From Cercis canadensis (Eukaryota > Streptophyta > Magnoliopsida > Fabales > Fabaceae): 64,000 nucleotides of DNA. Of the stretch, positions 48,691-59,675 are shown piece by piece. The first letter of the stretch is position 1. Each line of letters opens with the position of its first letter. The translations under genes and the position numbers were made by a program. The stretch lies in assembly GCA_003255065.1 (NCBI GenBank), contig QAOA01005205.1:152662-216661 (forward strand). The letters are read 5' to 3'. The notes under the pieces are model-generated. The model had not been told where the DNA came from. It saw nothing but the letters and a program-made list of their open reading frames with translations, and ran no database searches.

Positions 48691-48810
48691 ATGTTCTTGT
48701 TTGCTACAAATTCCGAGTCTGCAAAGAGCGCGGTTCGGTGGAGCTCGAAATCGAATGAATCGCTTAGAAGATTGGGTGGATCCCTTAGAAGATTGGAATT
48801 TTCTCGATGA
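48691..48810 (+). other. Upstream ORF overlapping the bHLH start codon
   Basis: An ATG at 48691 opens a 39-codon frame (begins MFLFATNSESAKS) that ends with TGA at 48808-48810. This is 53 bases beyond the proposed bHLH ATG at 48755 and in another frame. If the transcript starts upstream of 48691, ribosomes that use it cannot reinitiate at the main start, so it should reduce bHLH output. The transcript start is unknown. Confidence 0.5.
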
Positions 48811-51800
48811 AATTTTCGCCGATGATAATCATCCGCCCAAAGATTTTGCTTGGCACAATCAGATTCCCAGGTTTTTGGATCCATTTTTGGAATATTTGTA
48901 TTTTAATTGATTTGTTTATTGTATTGCCACTTTAATCTTTTGCGTTTTCGAGTTGGGTGAGTATGTTTGCTCGGGAATTGCGATTTTGGGTCTGTGTTGT
49001 GTGGAGGAGAGAAAAAATAAATCTGGGTTCGGAGTTCAAAGCGAGGATGAGTTTGCGGCGGGTGTGGTGATTGCTTGTGGAGGTGGTGGCATTCATAATG
49101 GAAAGGTGAAATTTTGCTTTTTGGGAGAGAGAGCTACCTGCTAGGCCTGATAATATGGTTTTAATTCAATTTAAATACAGTGTTGCTTGATGAAACTTGA
49201 CACCTCTCAACCAGATAAAGTGGTGGTTTGGAATGCGTCGAGCTATGGAGTCTTTGATCTATCTCAAACATGGGATGCTATTAGGCAGCCTTGTAATCAT
49301 GTGAATTCCAAAGCACAAGTTTTTACTTGTTGACTAGCAATGCTGGATAGATTAACTACCTAGAGGATTTTATTGAATTGGGATTTTAATGGAAACCCTC
49401 TCTCTGTGTTCTGTCGTAGGGTTATTGAAGACAGAGACCATCTTTTCTTTGACTGCAACTTTACTAAAAGATTATGGAAGCAGTGTCTGTGTAGAAATTA
49501 TATCAGAAGATCTATTGACGACTAGGAGCATGGCTTAATTTATCTCCTTTCCAACCATGGTCCTCTTGAATCTAGGAACATCAATCCTTAACCTAGCTTG
49601 GAAAGCACTGATATATTGTATTTGGAGGGAAAGGAATGCAAGAAGTTATGGGACTGTTTTCAGCACTGAAGAACAGATTTTGTCCCAAGTTAGTGTGGAT
49701 GTCTAATTTAAATTGGTACCTTCTACTGGATTTTGTTGTAGTAATGTTAATAGAGATTTCTGCAAAAGATGGCAAATAGGGGACAGTATCCTAAAGTGAG
49801 TAGTGATAGGCGTAGCTGCTGTTCTTTAGGCTGGTGGCTTTTTGGTTTTGCTTGGTTTGCAGAGTTCTGTTCTTAAGTGTAATCTGTGGAGGCTTTTTGC
49901 CTGTTTGGTTTCAGTGTACTTCTGTTTGGACAGAGGGTCTTAACAGAATCAATACTAATGATTGTTACAGATTGGTAGGCCTCATAAGGCTCTTTCACCA
50001 GATATTTGTGTTATGTGTTTTAAGAGCTCAAGAGACAAACAGTCGCCTCTTTTTTCAATCGTGAGGTTGCGTGGCAACTTTGGAATTGTATGTTTGGTAT
50101 TTTTGAGGAGCAGTGGGTTTGTCCTGATAGGTTGGATTAGTTTATGTCCATTCATTTTAAATGTTTAGGAAAAAGGAAAGGAGAGAAAGGCTCTTTGAAA
50201 GTGTGCTCTTCTTGCTGGGTTATGGTGGTTACTGCTGGAACGCAATATCAGGATCTTTAAGCGGGAGATTTTTTTATCTTCGCATGTTTTACAGGATAGA
50301 GTAGTTTTCTTATCTTCTATTTGGGTGTTTGCAAATGGTTTATTTAGAGGAGTTTCTTAATGGATTTGCAAAGGGAGTGGAGAGCTCTGATGAGCTGATG
50401 TATTTTTCTATTGAATATTTTGTTTTGCTGTTGTAGGAGGACTTCTTACCTTCCTTTATACTCTTCTTTGTCTTCTTAATAAATTCTTTTATCTAGAAAA
50501 AAATCCTGATTCAACCAAATATATATATATATATATATTTTAAATTTTTCATCAATTTTGTGCTGATACTTTTTCTGGGTTCAGATTCATCAATAACAAT
50601 GATTTATGAGAATTTTCTTCTTACTATCAAAGAATAGATTTGGAATCTGGGTTTATTTAGTTAGATTCATACACACCTGGCAATATCTTAAATTCAAGTT
50701 ATTCTTAAGCTCTCTGAAGGTGGTGGTGATGAAGTTCATGGGATAAGGAGTTGGAGATTTGTAAAGCTTTGTCTTCTTACTAGAAAAATAATGAAGGACT
50801 TCACCTCTTTTGTTGTGCTAAATTGCTATTCAATATGATTTTTCCACTGTAATAGCTGAAGTTAATTCTTTTATTTATTTATTTATTTATTTTTTCTTTT
50901 GTTTTGGCATGCATGCCTTAACACAATCCTATTTTTTGCATTTTCCAGTGTAAGCACAGAGATTGACTTTTCTTCTGGAACTGTAGCTTCTCAAGAGAGC
51001 ACCCGGAAGAGGTTTATTAGACTTATATTTGACTTGAGGCGATTGTATTCTGTCATTCTTAAGCATTCTTAAGCATTGTATGATATGTCATTAGCTTTTG
51101 TACATGTGGTGTACTTGTTGAAAGTATTGATTGTTGATTTTAGAGTGCAACTGTATTAGTTGTGCACTTGGCTAATAGTATGGGAGTCTACTGTTAAGAT
51201 GGAACGTGTGTGATGGTGGTACCTTCTTGAACTTAACATGTCATTTTGAGACACTTCCTGATAATGTGATAGCAGAAGTTCTGTTCTTGAAAATGATTGA
51301 AAAAAAGGATTTTCCTTCTGTATAATCTACCTTAGAATTAAAATTTCTAAAATTTATATATAAATAAAATTAAAGACCCATGATTAAAACCTTGCCTGAT
51401 GATGATTTTTGAATCTTGGGTAGTCTCTAACCATATACAAATACAGGTTATATCTAGTAGATGAATTGGCTGATTAATTTTCTGTTTGTTTTCATCAAGA
51501 AGTGGTGATGCTATCGTTTCTATAATTTTCTGTCAATCATTGGTAGGGGACGCACTAATTCATGCAGCAAGCCAGGAACAAAAGCTTGCCGTGAGAAAGT
51601 GCGGAGGGAAAAGCTCAATGACAGGTGTGCATCGTTCTAAACTGAATTCATGCTACATGTCAGAGTTAATTACTCTATAATATCCTTTATTTTAAGCTTT
51701 TAAATGGATTTCAAGGCATCATAGTCTGTCCTGAATGCATCTTGCGGTTTTGCTTAAGAACATTATGTCTGTGCTAAAATAAGTTAAAGCATCTGTTTTT

Positions 51801-52856
51801 CCTTGTAATTTGGAACATTTAATGTTTTGTGTTCTATTTTGCTGCTTCTTAAAAGATAAAGGGATAGAGCTTGGTTGATATTGTTTCAGGTTTGCTGACT
51901 TGAGCTCTGTTTTGGAACCTGGGAGAACTGTGAAAACTGATAAACCAGCTATACTTGATGATGCTATCAGAGTCTTGAACCAACTTAAAACTGAAGCTCA
52001 GGAACTCAAAGAAACAAATGAAAAGTTGTTAGAGGAAATAAAATGTTTGAAGGTTAGTAATATTTGAAGCATTTATGGTAACAAGTCTAACATTTCATTT
52101 CTTTGACTTTCTCCTCATTGGATAAATTTTCTTTAAATTTTGAACTTGAGTATCTACTTCTATCTCAATTGAAGCTTGCTTTACTCATGGAAGCTTGCTT
52201 TACTTTTCCATGAATTTTAAAACCCGGAGATTTAAAAATCGCCAGGCAATTTTAATGCAACGTTTGTTAATTAGGAGTTAGAATTTATAAAAAGCATTGC
52301 CAATATTGTTTGGCTACATAGTATTTACTAACTATTAACCAGTTAAATCACTGTAAGAAGTGAATAACACCAAATATTTCTAGTTATACCCAATGTTATT
52401 CATGTAATCAATAGTAAACTTTCTTAATCTTTTTCTGTTGTTCTTTTTGGTTTACTTTATGCCTTCAGCTGCATGTGTTTATGGGTTCTGCAATGAAGTT
52501 ATATTTGGAAATACAATCTCAAATTCATTTACTTCTGCTGCTCTAATATTGCTTTGTTGAAGTACTTCAGAGTCTAGCGTAATGTAACTTTCCTCTGCTC
52601 CCTTTAACAGGCAGAGAAAAATGAGATTCGTGAAGAGAAACTTGTTTTAAAAGCAGATAAAGAGAAGATTGAGAGGCAGTTGAAAGCTATGCCGGTTTCA
52701 CATGCAGGGTTTATGCCGCCCCATGCAACTGCATATCCAGCTGGGGTCAACAAGATGACAGTTTTTCCCAGTTATGGTTTTATCCCGTGGCAATACATGC
52801 CTCTAGCTGCTCGTGATACATCACATGATCATGAACTCAGGCCTCCTGCTGCATAG
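48755..52856 (+). CDS. bHLH transcription factor, subgroup IVc (bHLH34/bHLH104-like)
   Basis: Exons 48755-48870, 50949-51011, 51547-51624, 51890-52052 and 52611-52856 give 221 residues in frame. The bHLH region runs from about residue 68 to 115: basic part CREKVRREKLNDRFADLSSV, then LEPGRTVKTDKPAILDDAIR and helix 2. A leucine-zipper-like coiled coil follows (ELKETNEKLLEEIKCLKAEK). The C-terminus contains YGFIPWQYMP and ends in the subgroup hallmark HELRPPAA. Subgroup IVc factors (bHLH34, 104, 105/ILR3, 115) dimerise and switch on iron-deficiency genes, and the tail most resembles bHLH34/104. The Glu and Arg residues for E-box contact are present. The short acidic N-terminus has no known domain. 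Intron 1 (2.1 kb) carries LINE remnants. An upstream ATG overlaps the start. The next gene is convergent. Confidence 0.92.
49180..49712 (+). pseudogene. LINE fragment A in bHLH intron 1 (RT zinc-binding region)
   Basis: Conceptual translation on plus gives the reverse-transcriptase zinc-binding domain of plant L1-type LINEs. One block is PDKVVVWNASSYGVFDLSQT. A second is DRDHLFFDCNFTKRLWKQCL after a frame change. A third near the end contains IYCIWRERNARSYG. Stops and frameshifts are present and the reverse transcriptase core is absent. It lies inside the 2.1-kb intron 1 in the sense orientation. Confidence 0.75.
49815..50505 (+). pseudogene. LINE fragment B in bHLH intron 1 (3' end with A-rich tail)
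   Basis: A second LINE end in the same orientation. RPHKALSPDICVMCFKSSRD and EVAWQLWNCMFGIFEEQWVC resemble the zinc-binding region again, followed in another frame by KALWKCALLAGLWWLLLERN. The non-coding tail ends with AATAAATTCTTTTATC and a short A run (50497-50503), as L1 3' ends do. It is broken by stops. Its zinc-binding part repeats that of fragment A, so two separate insertions are more likely than one. Confidence 0.7.
50519..50538. repeat. AT microsatellite in bHLH intron 1
   Basis: About ten AT units just after the tail of LINE fragment B. Confidence 0.85.
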
Positions 52857-53573
52857 TTACTGTCATTACTACTCGGGGGATAATTTTAGCTGCACCATTT
52901 TATTAGCTGACAGTTTTGTCAAAGGAATGACATGTAAATATGATTGGCACTTATAATCTTTCGATTTTGTTCACTTCTGCTAGTCATGTGCTAAAGTAGG
53001 CTAGAAATATTGTTAGACGGTAATCACATGATTACTTTATTGATGTATTTCAAATTTCACATGTTATCCTCACATAAATCTGGGGAAGTTCTCAGTGATT
53101 CATGTATTTCTTGTTTGCTAAAAGCACAAGGAAGAAACTTTCTTCTAGTTATGAATTTTCTAGGGAAAATCTGATACCTCCAAGGTTATGCTGATATGGA
53201 AATTGTGGTAGTTTATCACGGTAAACTGAGAATGTATTCGTGATCCTTAACTTCATATGTGAGTTCAGTGGAAAAAAATATTTCTTTCATAATAAATCTC
53301 AAGTCTCACAGAAAAATTTAACACAAGTATTTAGATTATGAAATGGCATTGCTCAACTTTCTTAGGGACAAATCTTCACTCTTTTTCTGTGTTCTTCCCC
53401 CCTTTTGCTTGGATTCATAGTTGGAAGTTACCTTGTCAACAATCTTCATCCAGAAATCTACTGAATTTGTTTACAAGGGAAAATTTTATATATTTTGCAT
53501 CATGGTGCTTCTTTCTTGTTTTTCTTTTCTCGGATTCGGGATCCGTAAGTTCATTTCCAGCTGAAGTAATTGG
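52857..53573. other. Convergent 3' region between bHLH and WAT1-related genes
   Basis: The two genes point toward each other, so 717 bases hold both 3' UTRs. The plus-strand frame at 53338-53634 overlaps the last WAT1 exon on the other strand and is not a gene. Confidence 0.5.
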
Positions 53574-55831
53574 CTATATTCTGGATTCAGGATGTTCACA
53601 ATTGCACTGCGATTGCTCCTTTGTCTTGTTGTGAACCTCATGGTCACCTTCTTTTCCCCACAACAGCAAGTAGAGACCGATGATGACAATAGCTGCACCT
53701 ATGATGCTGAAGACACCTTATGTGAGTATGTAAATTTCAGAAAGGTGATTCATTTATAGGTCTCAGCTTTGTCATTTTGCACAGAAAAATCAAAGTGACA
53801 AGCATGGTTTCTTACCTGCCCAAATAGAGTTTCTCACCAAAGATAAAATATGCTAGCATTGCCACTAATATTGTACCAAGAGGGTTAAACATAGTGACAA
53901 AAACTGGCCCTTTTTCCTCTGTGCACCATAGTTGAATGAATATTATCAAACCAGATATGACAACTCCCTGCCATTAATGATCATATTAGTGATTGATATC
54001 ATTAGAACTCTAGCTTTTCTACTCTTGTATCAGCATATTGTTGTACTTACACCATATATGGTAGACCAGAAGTCAACATTGAAACCTATGATCCAGTCTG
54101 AAGGTTTATGTGCTACTATCACTGTGTAAACAGCTGATTGTGCAGCTCCAACAAAGCACATCCATGTAGTCAGTGAAAGTTGAGCAGGATATCTTTTCAG
54201 GGTCATTGCCTACATTTCCATAAATTGTATCATATCAGTACCATCAACTTTTTCCTTTATATATATATAGATATATTTCTGTTTCACTGCATGAGGAAGG
54301 CTGATAAATTTCTGCGTAATAGTATGGTAAAGGTTTCCATATATATGGAGGCAAGAATGCTATACAATATAGACCAGCAGCAGAGCCAGGATTTTCATTT
54401 AGAGCTAGCAAGATTTGGAGTGTGGATTAAAGGGGAGGCGTTGTCATTATTGCGGCCGGGGAGGTGAGAAATTTGGACATGATTGTAAAGGTTGCTAATT
54501 ATGCTGAGGCAAGAGTAGCAGTAAGAATATAGGAGGAGAATGGTGGATTGGAATGTGGTAAAGAGAAGGCAGCAGGAAAAGGGGGAGGAGCCCCCATTGA
54601 TCTAGACTACAATTTCCTCATGCTGTTTCCTTTTCAAGCAAGAAATATGAACTGATTAGAGTTATGTGTAGCTTAAGGATGCAGTATAAGAGGTTCAAAG
54701 ACTTGAGAGTTGTCATAAGTTGAGTGAAGATATTTATACCTGCATAATGTACCATATAGACCATGTTATGCAGCTTGCAACGGTAAGAATTGAACCCTTT
54801 AGCCAGTTTTCATGGACAGTAGCACTTTTTCCTTGGATTTGGATTAGAGGATGCCCTAGATTTCTCATAATAGGTCCTTTGTATAATGTCATGGTTATTA
54901 CACCAGCTAAGGATACCAAGGTCCCAAGAACTTTTGCTATACAGCGTGGATGTCGAAGATTAAGAACCTCCAACCTGCATATGAGTCAATTCTTAGAGGA
55001 GAAAATAAAGATGTAAATACTTATTATGCTCTAGCATTAACAAAGTCCAAAATCATAAGGATCAAGAAGAAAACAAAACCTGAGTGCCACTGCAATTATG
55101 AAGGTAAGGGAAGCTATGGTGTTGACCATTGAAGCAATGAAGGTTGGAGAGGAGTATCTTAGGCTTGCAAAGTACATATTAAGAGTCAAACCCACCCTGA
55201 AATGATTGAAAAGTAGACAATTTTAGTTTCTACATTTTCCTTAAAATGCAGAGCAAGACATTTTATTTGTCCTCACCCTAGCAGAGAAAGCACAAAAATC
55301 TCCAAGAAAAGAGCTATTGTGAGCCTTGGCCTTACTTTTCTGCGAGAGAAAACAAGAATGTTACTCTCAAACACATTAGAAATATGCTATATCCATACCT
55401 GCTTTAATTGTTAGAGATTTAAACAGATAGAAACTTTCACATTGTATACATAGGATTGTTAATGACTAAATTCATGTAAATGCACAAAAAGTAGTAGAAA
55501 AGCATGAAAAAACACACTGCTCATGCACAATAGACACATAAAAACCGAGCTACATAGAAGAAGTTGCATTGATCTCAGTCTCAGTCACATTCATAGCAGA
55601 AATGTAAGTGTACCTCTCAAGGAAATAGGCAAATGGCAGCATTACAAGCCCGGCAACGATATTTCGGTAGGTTACATACACATGAGGATTCATGCCATGA
55701 TTGAAGGAAGCCTCAGTGATGAAATACAAGAAGGTATAACCCAGCTGGGTTAAAACCATGAAGATATGGGGCTTGAACTTTCTGTATACACCCATAAGAG
55801 CATATCTGTTCTGTCCCATAAGCTCAGCCAT
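53574..55831 (-). CDS. WAT1-related protein (EamA / nodulin MtN21 family), 7 exons
   Basis: Minus-strand exons 55831-55614, 55339-55277, 55196-55080, 54974-54740, 54209-54051, 53967-53816 and 53706-53574 join in frame to 358 residues. The first in-frame ATG (MAELMGQ) is at 55831. The protein has the family layout of about ten membrane segments in two EamA repeats (roughly 20-150 and 190-325). Recognisable family sequence includes NPHVYVTYRN, TFIASMVNTIASLTFIIA, GLIIFIQLWCTEEKGPVFV and GEKLYLGSIIGAAIVIIGLY. Family members export small molecules: WAT1 moves auxin out of vacuoles and UMAMIT relatives move amino acids. The substrate here is unknown. The last exon must start at 53706 (acceptor TCTTCAG) because the nearer AAG upstream breaks the frame. 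Intron 4 (54210-54739) carries a non-coding insertion-like patch. Confidence 0.93.
54360..54605. repeat. Repeat-like patch inside WAT1-related intron 4
   Basis: A purine-rich, locally GC-rich stretch (GCAGAGCCAGGATTTTCA near 54380, TTGCGGCCGGGGAGGTGAG near 54448, GGAGGAGCCCCCATTGA near 54583) differs sharply from the rest of the intron. The first phrase resembles one I recall as recurrent in plant non-coding repeats. No second copy occurs in this window, so it is tentative. Confidence 0.3.
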
Positions 55832-58800
55832 GAAAATTCTTCCCTCTTTCACTAATTCACAAGCTCAAGGAAGAAAACAGGCATCTATAATATAGAAGCA
55901 GATGGAATAGTTGCACTTGATTCTTAATGCATGTTGATGGGTATCCTGTTCTTTGATAAAATTCCCACAAAATGTACTGAAAATTCCTGATTACGATGTC
56001 AGAATAGACATATGGACAATACAAGAAAGTGTTATCATGTAGTGTATATATAGTTGCCAATAATGCTGGTTGGAACTCACCAATCATTATTAGAGATAGA
56101 GAAAATTCCTTGCCTAATGTATATTTGTTCTATTGTCTTGAGTTATGTGAATGTGTGGTGCAGAATTGATTAGCAGAATTTGAACATATTTTGTACTTTC
56201 TATTATTGACATAGAAATAACTGAAAATTCCTGCTAGTACTCCATGAATCTATAGTGTCACTCGCATGTTGGCCCATTGATTCTCAGAAGTGATTCGGGA
56301 ATATATAATCTTTGAATGAAAATTTTCTCTTGCATTGATGAAAAAAACCATACCTGCTTAGCTTTAGTTTAGAAAGTCTTCATCGTATATGGAAAAAATG
56401 ATTACTTCTTTCAAGTTTTCTTCTCTCTAAACTCTATCTCACCAAAAGTTAAACTGCAGATGATTTGTGCGCTATGAGTACACAAGCAATAACCCTTTGA
56501 AATTTAGATTTCATAAGAAGAAAAGTTGCAAGTCACTCAATTATTTCTTTATATTAATAAAAAAATCTGTCAAATCTTAACATTTGTCATTTTATCTTTC
56601 TTATTGGTTTGATTTCAATTTTTAAAAATTATTTTGTTTTTGAAAAAAATAAAACAAAAAAACTTGTTTGATAAGATTATTTTTGTTTACATGTTTTGAA
56701 AATTTATTCTCAAAATATTATTCTAAAAAAAGAAAACAAAAATAAGAGATGACTGTTTTCAAAAACAATTTTTTTTTTTTTAAAAAAAACAAAAACAGAA
56801 TCAAACACACCCATGATTTTCACATACCTAAAGTCAAAGAAGAAGTCATTAAGGCAATAACACCAGCAAGAGCAACATCAGATCAGCACCACCAACACTA
56901 GTAGGTATAAATGGTGTCTCTCCCTTTTCTCTTCCTTTCAACTTTCAAGCACGTCACTTTTTGATGGATAATTTGTTGTGTTTTTATACATACTTCTGAT
57001 ATAGAGATGACTTATTTATATCTATTCGATGTGTTCATCAAANATTAAAATTAAATAATTATTTAATTATTTAATCACTATAATATTATGATATATAACT
57101 GCCTCATAATTTTATCCCATCATAATATCATGATATATAACTGACCCCTAAAAATCGTGTCACTAAGAAATAGTTCCCAAGAGCACTATCTTTACATTGA
57201 CACCCATGCACATTACACATGTGTAATGTGCAATGTAGCCAACGCCTACCAATTATTGCGCAAGAAGCTATTTTATTATAAGAAAAGGAAATATACAAAT
57301 AGCTAAACTCACCAGAAATTGACAGTGACCTGTATAGGGTGTAGCCAGTAAAAATATACCAATAATATACATCATGAAGTTAAAAATTCACAAGTCATCA
57401 TGTTCTTTAATTTACTAATTATGACAATGTAGCCGGTAACAAGTAAATTAATCATGGAAAGAGAGAAAACAAATGCCTAAGAAAGATGAATTATGCTTTG
57501 CCATTCTAGAAAGATATGGAATATGCAATTTACTTTTTCAACAAACACTTGGGGCCCTTAAACTTTGTAATTGCTTCCACTACTTTTTGTTGGGTTGCTA
57601 TATTCAACACTCCACGTTTTTGGATAAAATTTAATGGGCCTTAAAGTGTCATTTTATTGCTATCGTGAAAATGTCAAAAAATTAAGTTATTTAATATATG
57701 TTAAAACACATAATTTTTAATAAAATGTAAAAGCATCACAATATAAGAAAATATATTAAAAAATAAACTTAAAAAAATTATTTTTTGACATATTTTTTTG
57801 TATTGTATTGTTCTTGTATTTTATAAAAAAAAAAAATTACATGTTCTAACACATACAAAATGATTCAATTTTTTAATATATTTACAATAATATCAAAATT
57901 ATTAGATAAGTCTCACTCAAATCATAAAAATAGTACCATCACCTACTTTTAAACATTAATCATTTCAAGAAATAAAACTTCAAAATATATGATTCAGATG
58001 CTGAGTCTGACTTCCATTATCATCACAATCTACATTATTGGCCATTTCATTACACTATTTTTTTCCACCAAAGAAATAATAATTTTTTCAGGTTAGTGGT
58101 GGGCCCCTCAAATATAACTTGAGCATTAATATCAAGGTTCCATAATGCCCACTTTAATGTCCTCATGTAATAATGTTCCCAAAGCCACAAATTTAGGTGA
58201 ATGAAGGAGCAGAATGCAAAACCACTGGTTTCCATTTTCAATCCAAATCTTAGTCGGTGAGTTGCATCTGTCCAAGAACCAAAAAGTTCCATGCAGTAGC
58301 ATAAACCCTGTACACATTCTTTAGGGAATCTGCAAACTTTATTTAGTAGTTGTAATGTGGTTCTTCATGATTTCCACTCAGGTAAGCCAGTGGCTGCTAG
58401 CAAACAACTAATAATTCTATGAGAAATGGTGTTTAATCACTTCTTTTTGACGTGACAGTATTAATCACTATTAATATGAAATTATTTAATCTTGGCCATT
58501 TACTTTTTAATGACTAAAATTAAATATTTTTCATATCAACAGTTATTATACTGTTAAATCAATGAGGTATCACATATTTTTATGGTATGTTAAAACTATC
58601 TATAATATAGAGGTATAAAAAAAGTTAAGTGAATTTATTATAGATCTAATTAAATTTTTAATTAGTTTAGTCAAATTCAAATTTTGCTATATCTTTAGGT
58701 ATAAAGGTGGTGTAGCCGTCATGAAGTTCATATATGGTTACACCTTGTGTGAAAAAAATCAAAAATTGATGCTTTAAATACTTTGTTAAGTTTGATAATG

Positions 58801-59675
58801 AAAATTTATGACAACTGAATAATTATATTCTATTATAAAATAACCAGTTCAAAAAACTAAAATAAAATTTGTTTTTTTAAAAAAATTAAATTCATATTCT
58901 CCCAATTATTGATTTTTTTTAAATGTAATATTAGTGTGTTAAATTATCAAAAAATATATAAAAGTGATTTACCTTACCTTGGCGGCTGGCAAATAAATGA
59001 GGGCAAAATACACATAATAGTAAGAAAAATGATTTTGGGTGGAATCAGAAGCTTCTACATTTTCTTGCTTGACGAATTAGTTTTTGCATGACAAGATTTT
59101 AATGGACAAAATGATATTGAGGTGAATCAGAAGCCCAACCAAACAAGTACTAGCTTCCCAAATTGCTTTTTTCTAAAAACTAACTTGAGGTTCCACTGAA
59201 TCTTCAGTTCATCATGCAATCACACATTGGTACAATGACACCACTGACCATCTTTTGAACAGCTCCTTCTCTAGCTGCACAACTTCCCTTTAGTTATTAC
59301 AGATACTCTAACCATGGCAAAAGGAAAATGGCTTATAGGCAAACACAAACTTGTTAACCAAGAAAACCAAAAACAAAAACAAAAAAATCCAAATTCCTGT
59401 GATCATAAAGGTTTGAGTTTGTAGCAACTAAACTAATACTAGTAGTAGTAAATCACCAAAAGAACATCCATGGCAAAGCAAAAACACATATACATTTTTT
59501 CCCTTCCTTTACAACCTGCTGCTAACCCAAACCCCAGTTCAAATGAAGAAATGGAATCAAAATTCAAGTGTAACCTGCTACTCTAATTCCTTTCCTATAG
59601 ACACTTTGAAAAGAAAAAGAAACTCTCAAAATGAAGTTCTGTTAGATGAGAGAATTCGGCGGATTATCGAGTCTG
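55832..59675. other. Intergenic DNA between WAT1-related and CASP-like genes
   Basis: No gene supported in 3.8 kb. The part near 55860-56100 should hold the WAT1-related promoter and leader. 57075-57145 has a loose tandem repeat of about 50 bases (TATGATATATAACTG). A perfect 26-bp palindrome is at 57207-57232. The minus-strand frame at 58050-58292 has no domain I know. The last few hundred bases probably hold the CASP-like 3' UTR. Confidence 0.4.
57207..57232. repeat. Perfect 26-bp palindrome
   Basis: Centred between 57219 and 57220; one half is TGCACATTACACA and the other is its exact reverse complement. Outer sequences (TACATTG and CAATGTA) extend the symmetry imperfectly. Confidence 0.9.

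Noticed and set aside
49953-50168. Short plus-strand frame considered as an alternative bHLH exon
   Set aside because: Its sequence matches the zinc-binding end of LINEs and it is not flanked by splice sites in the right phase.
58050-58317. Minus-strand frame of 80 codons containing MRTLKWALWNLDIN
   Set aside because: Looks protein-like in places but no family, start context or splice sites could be supported.
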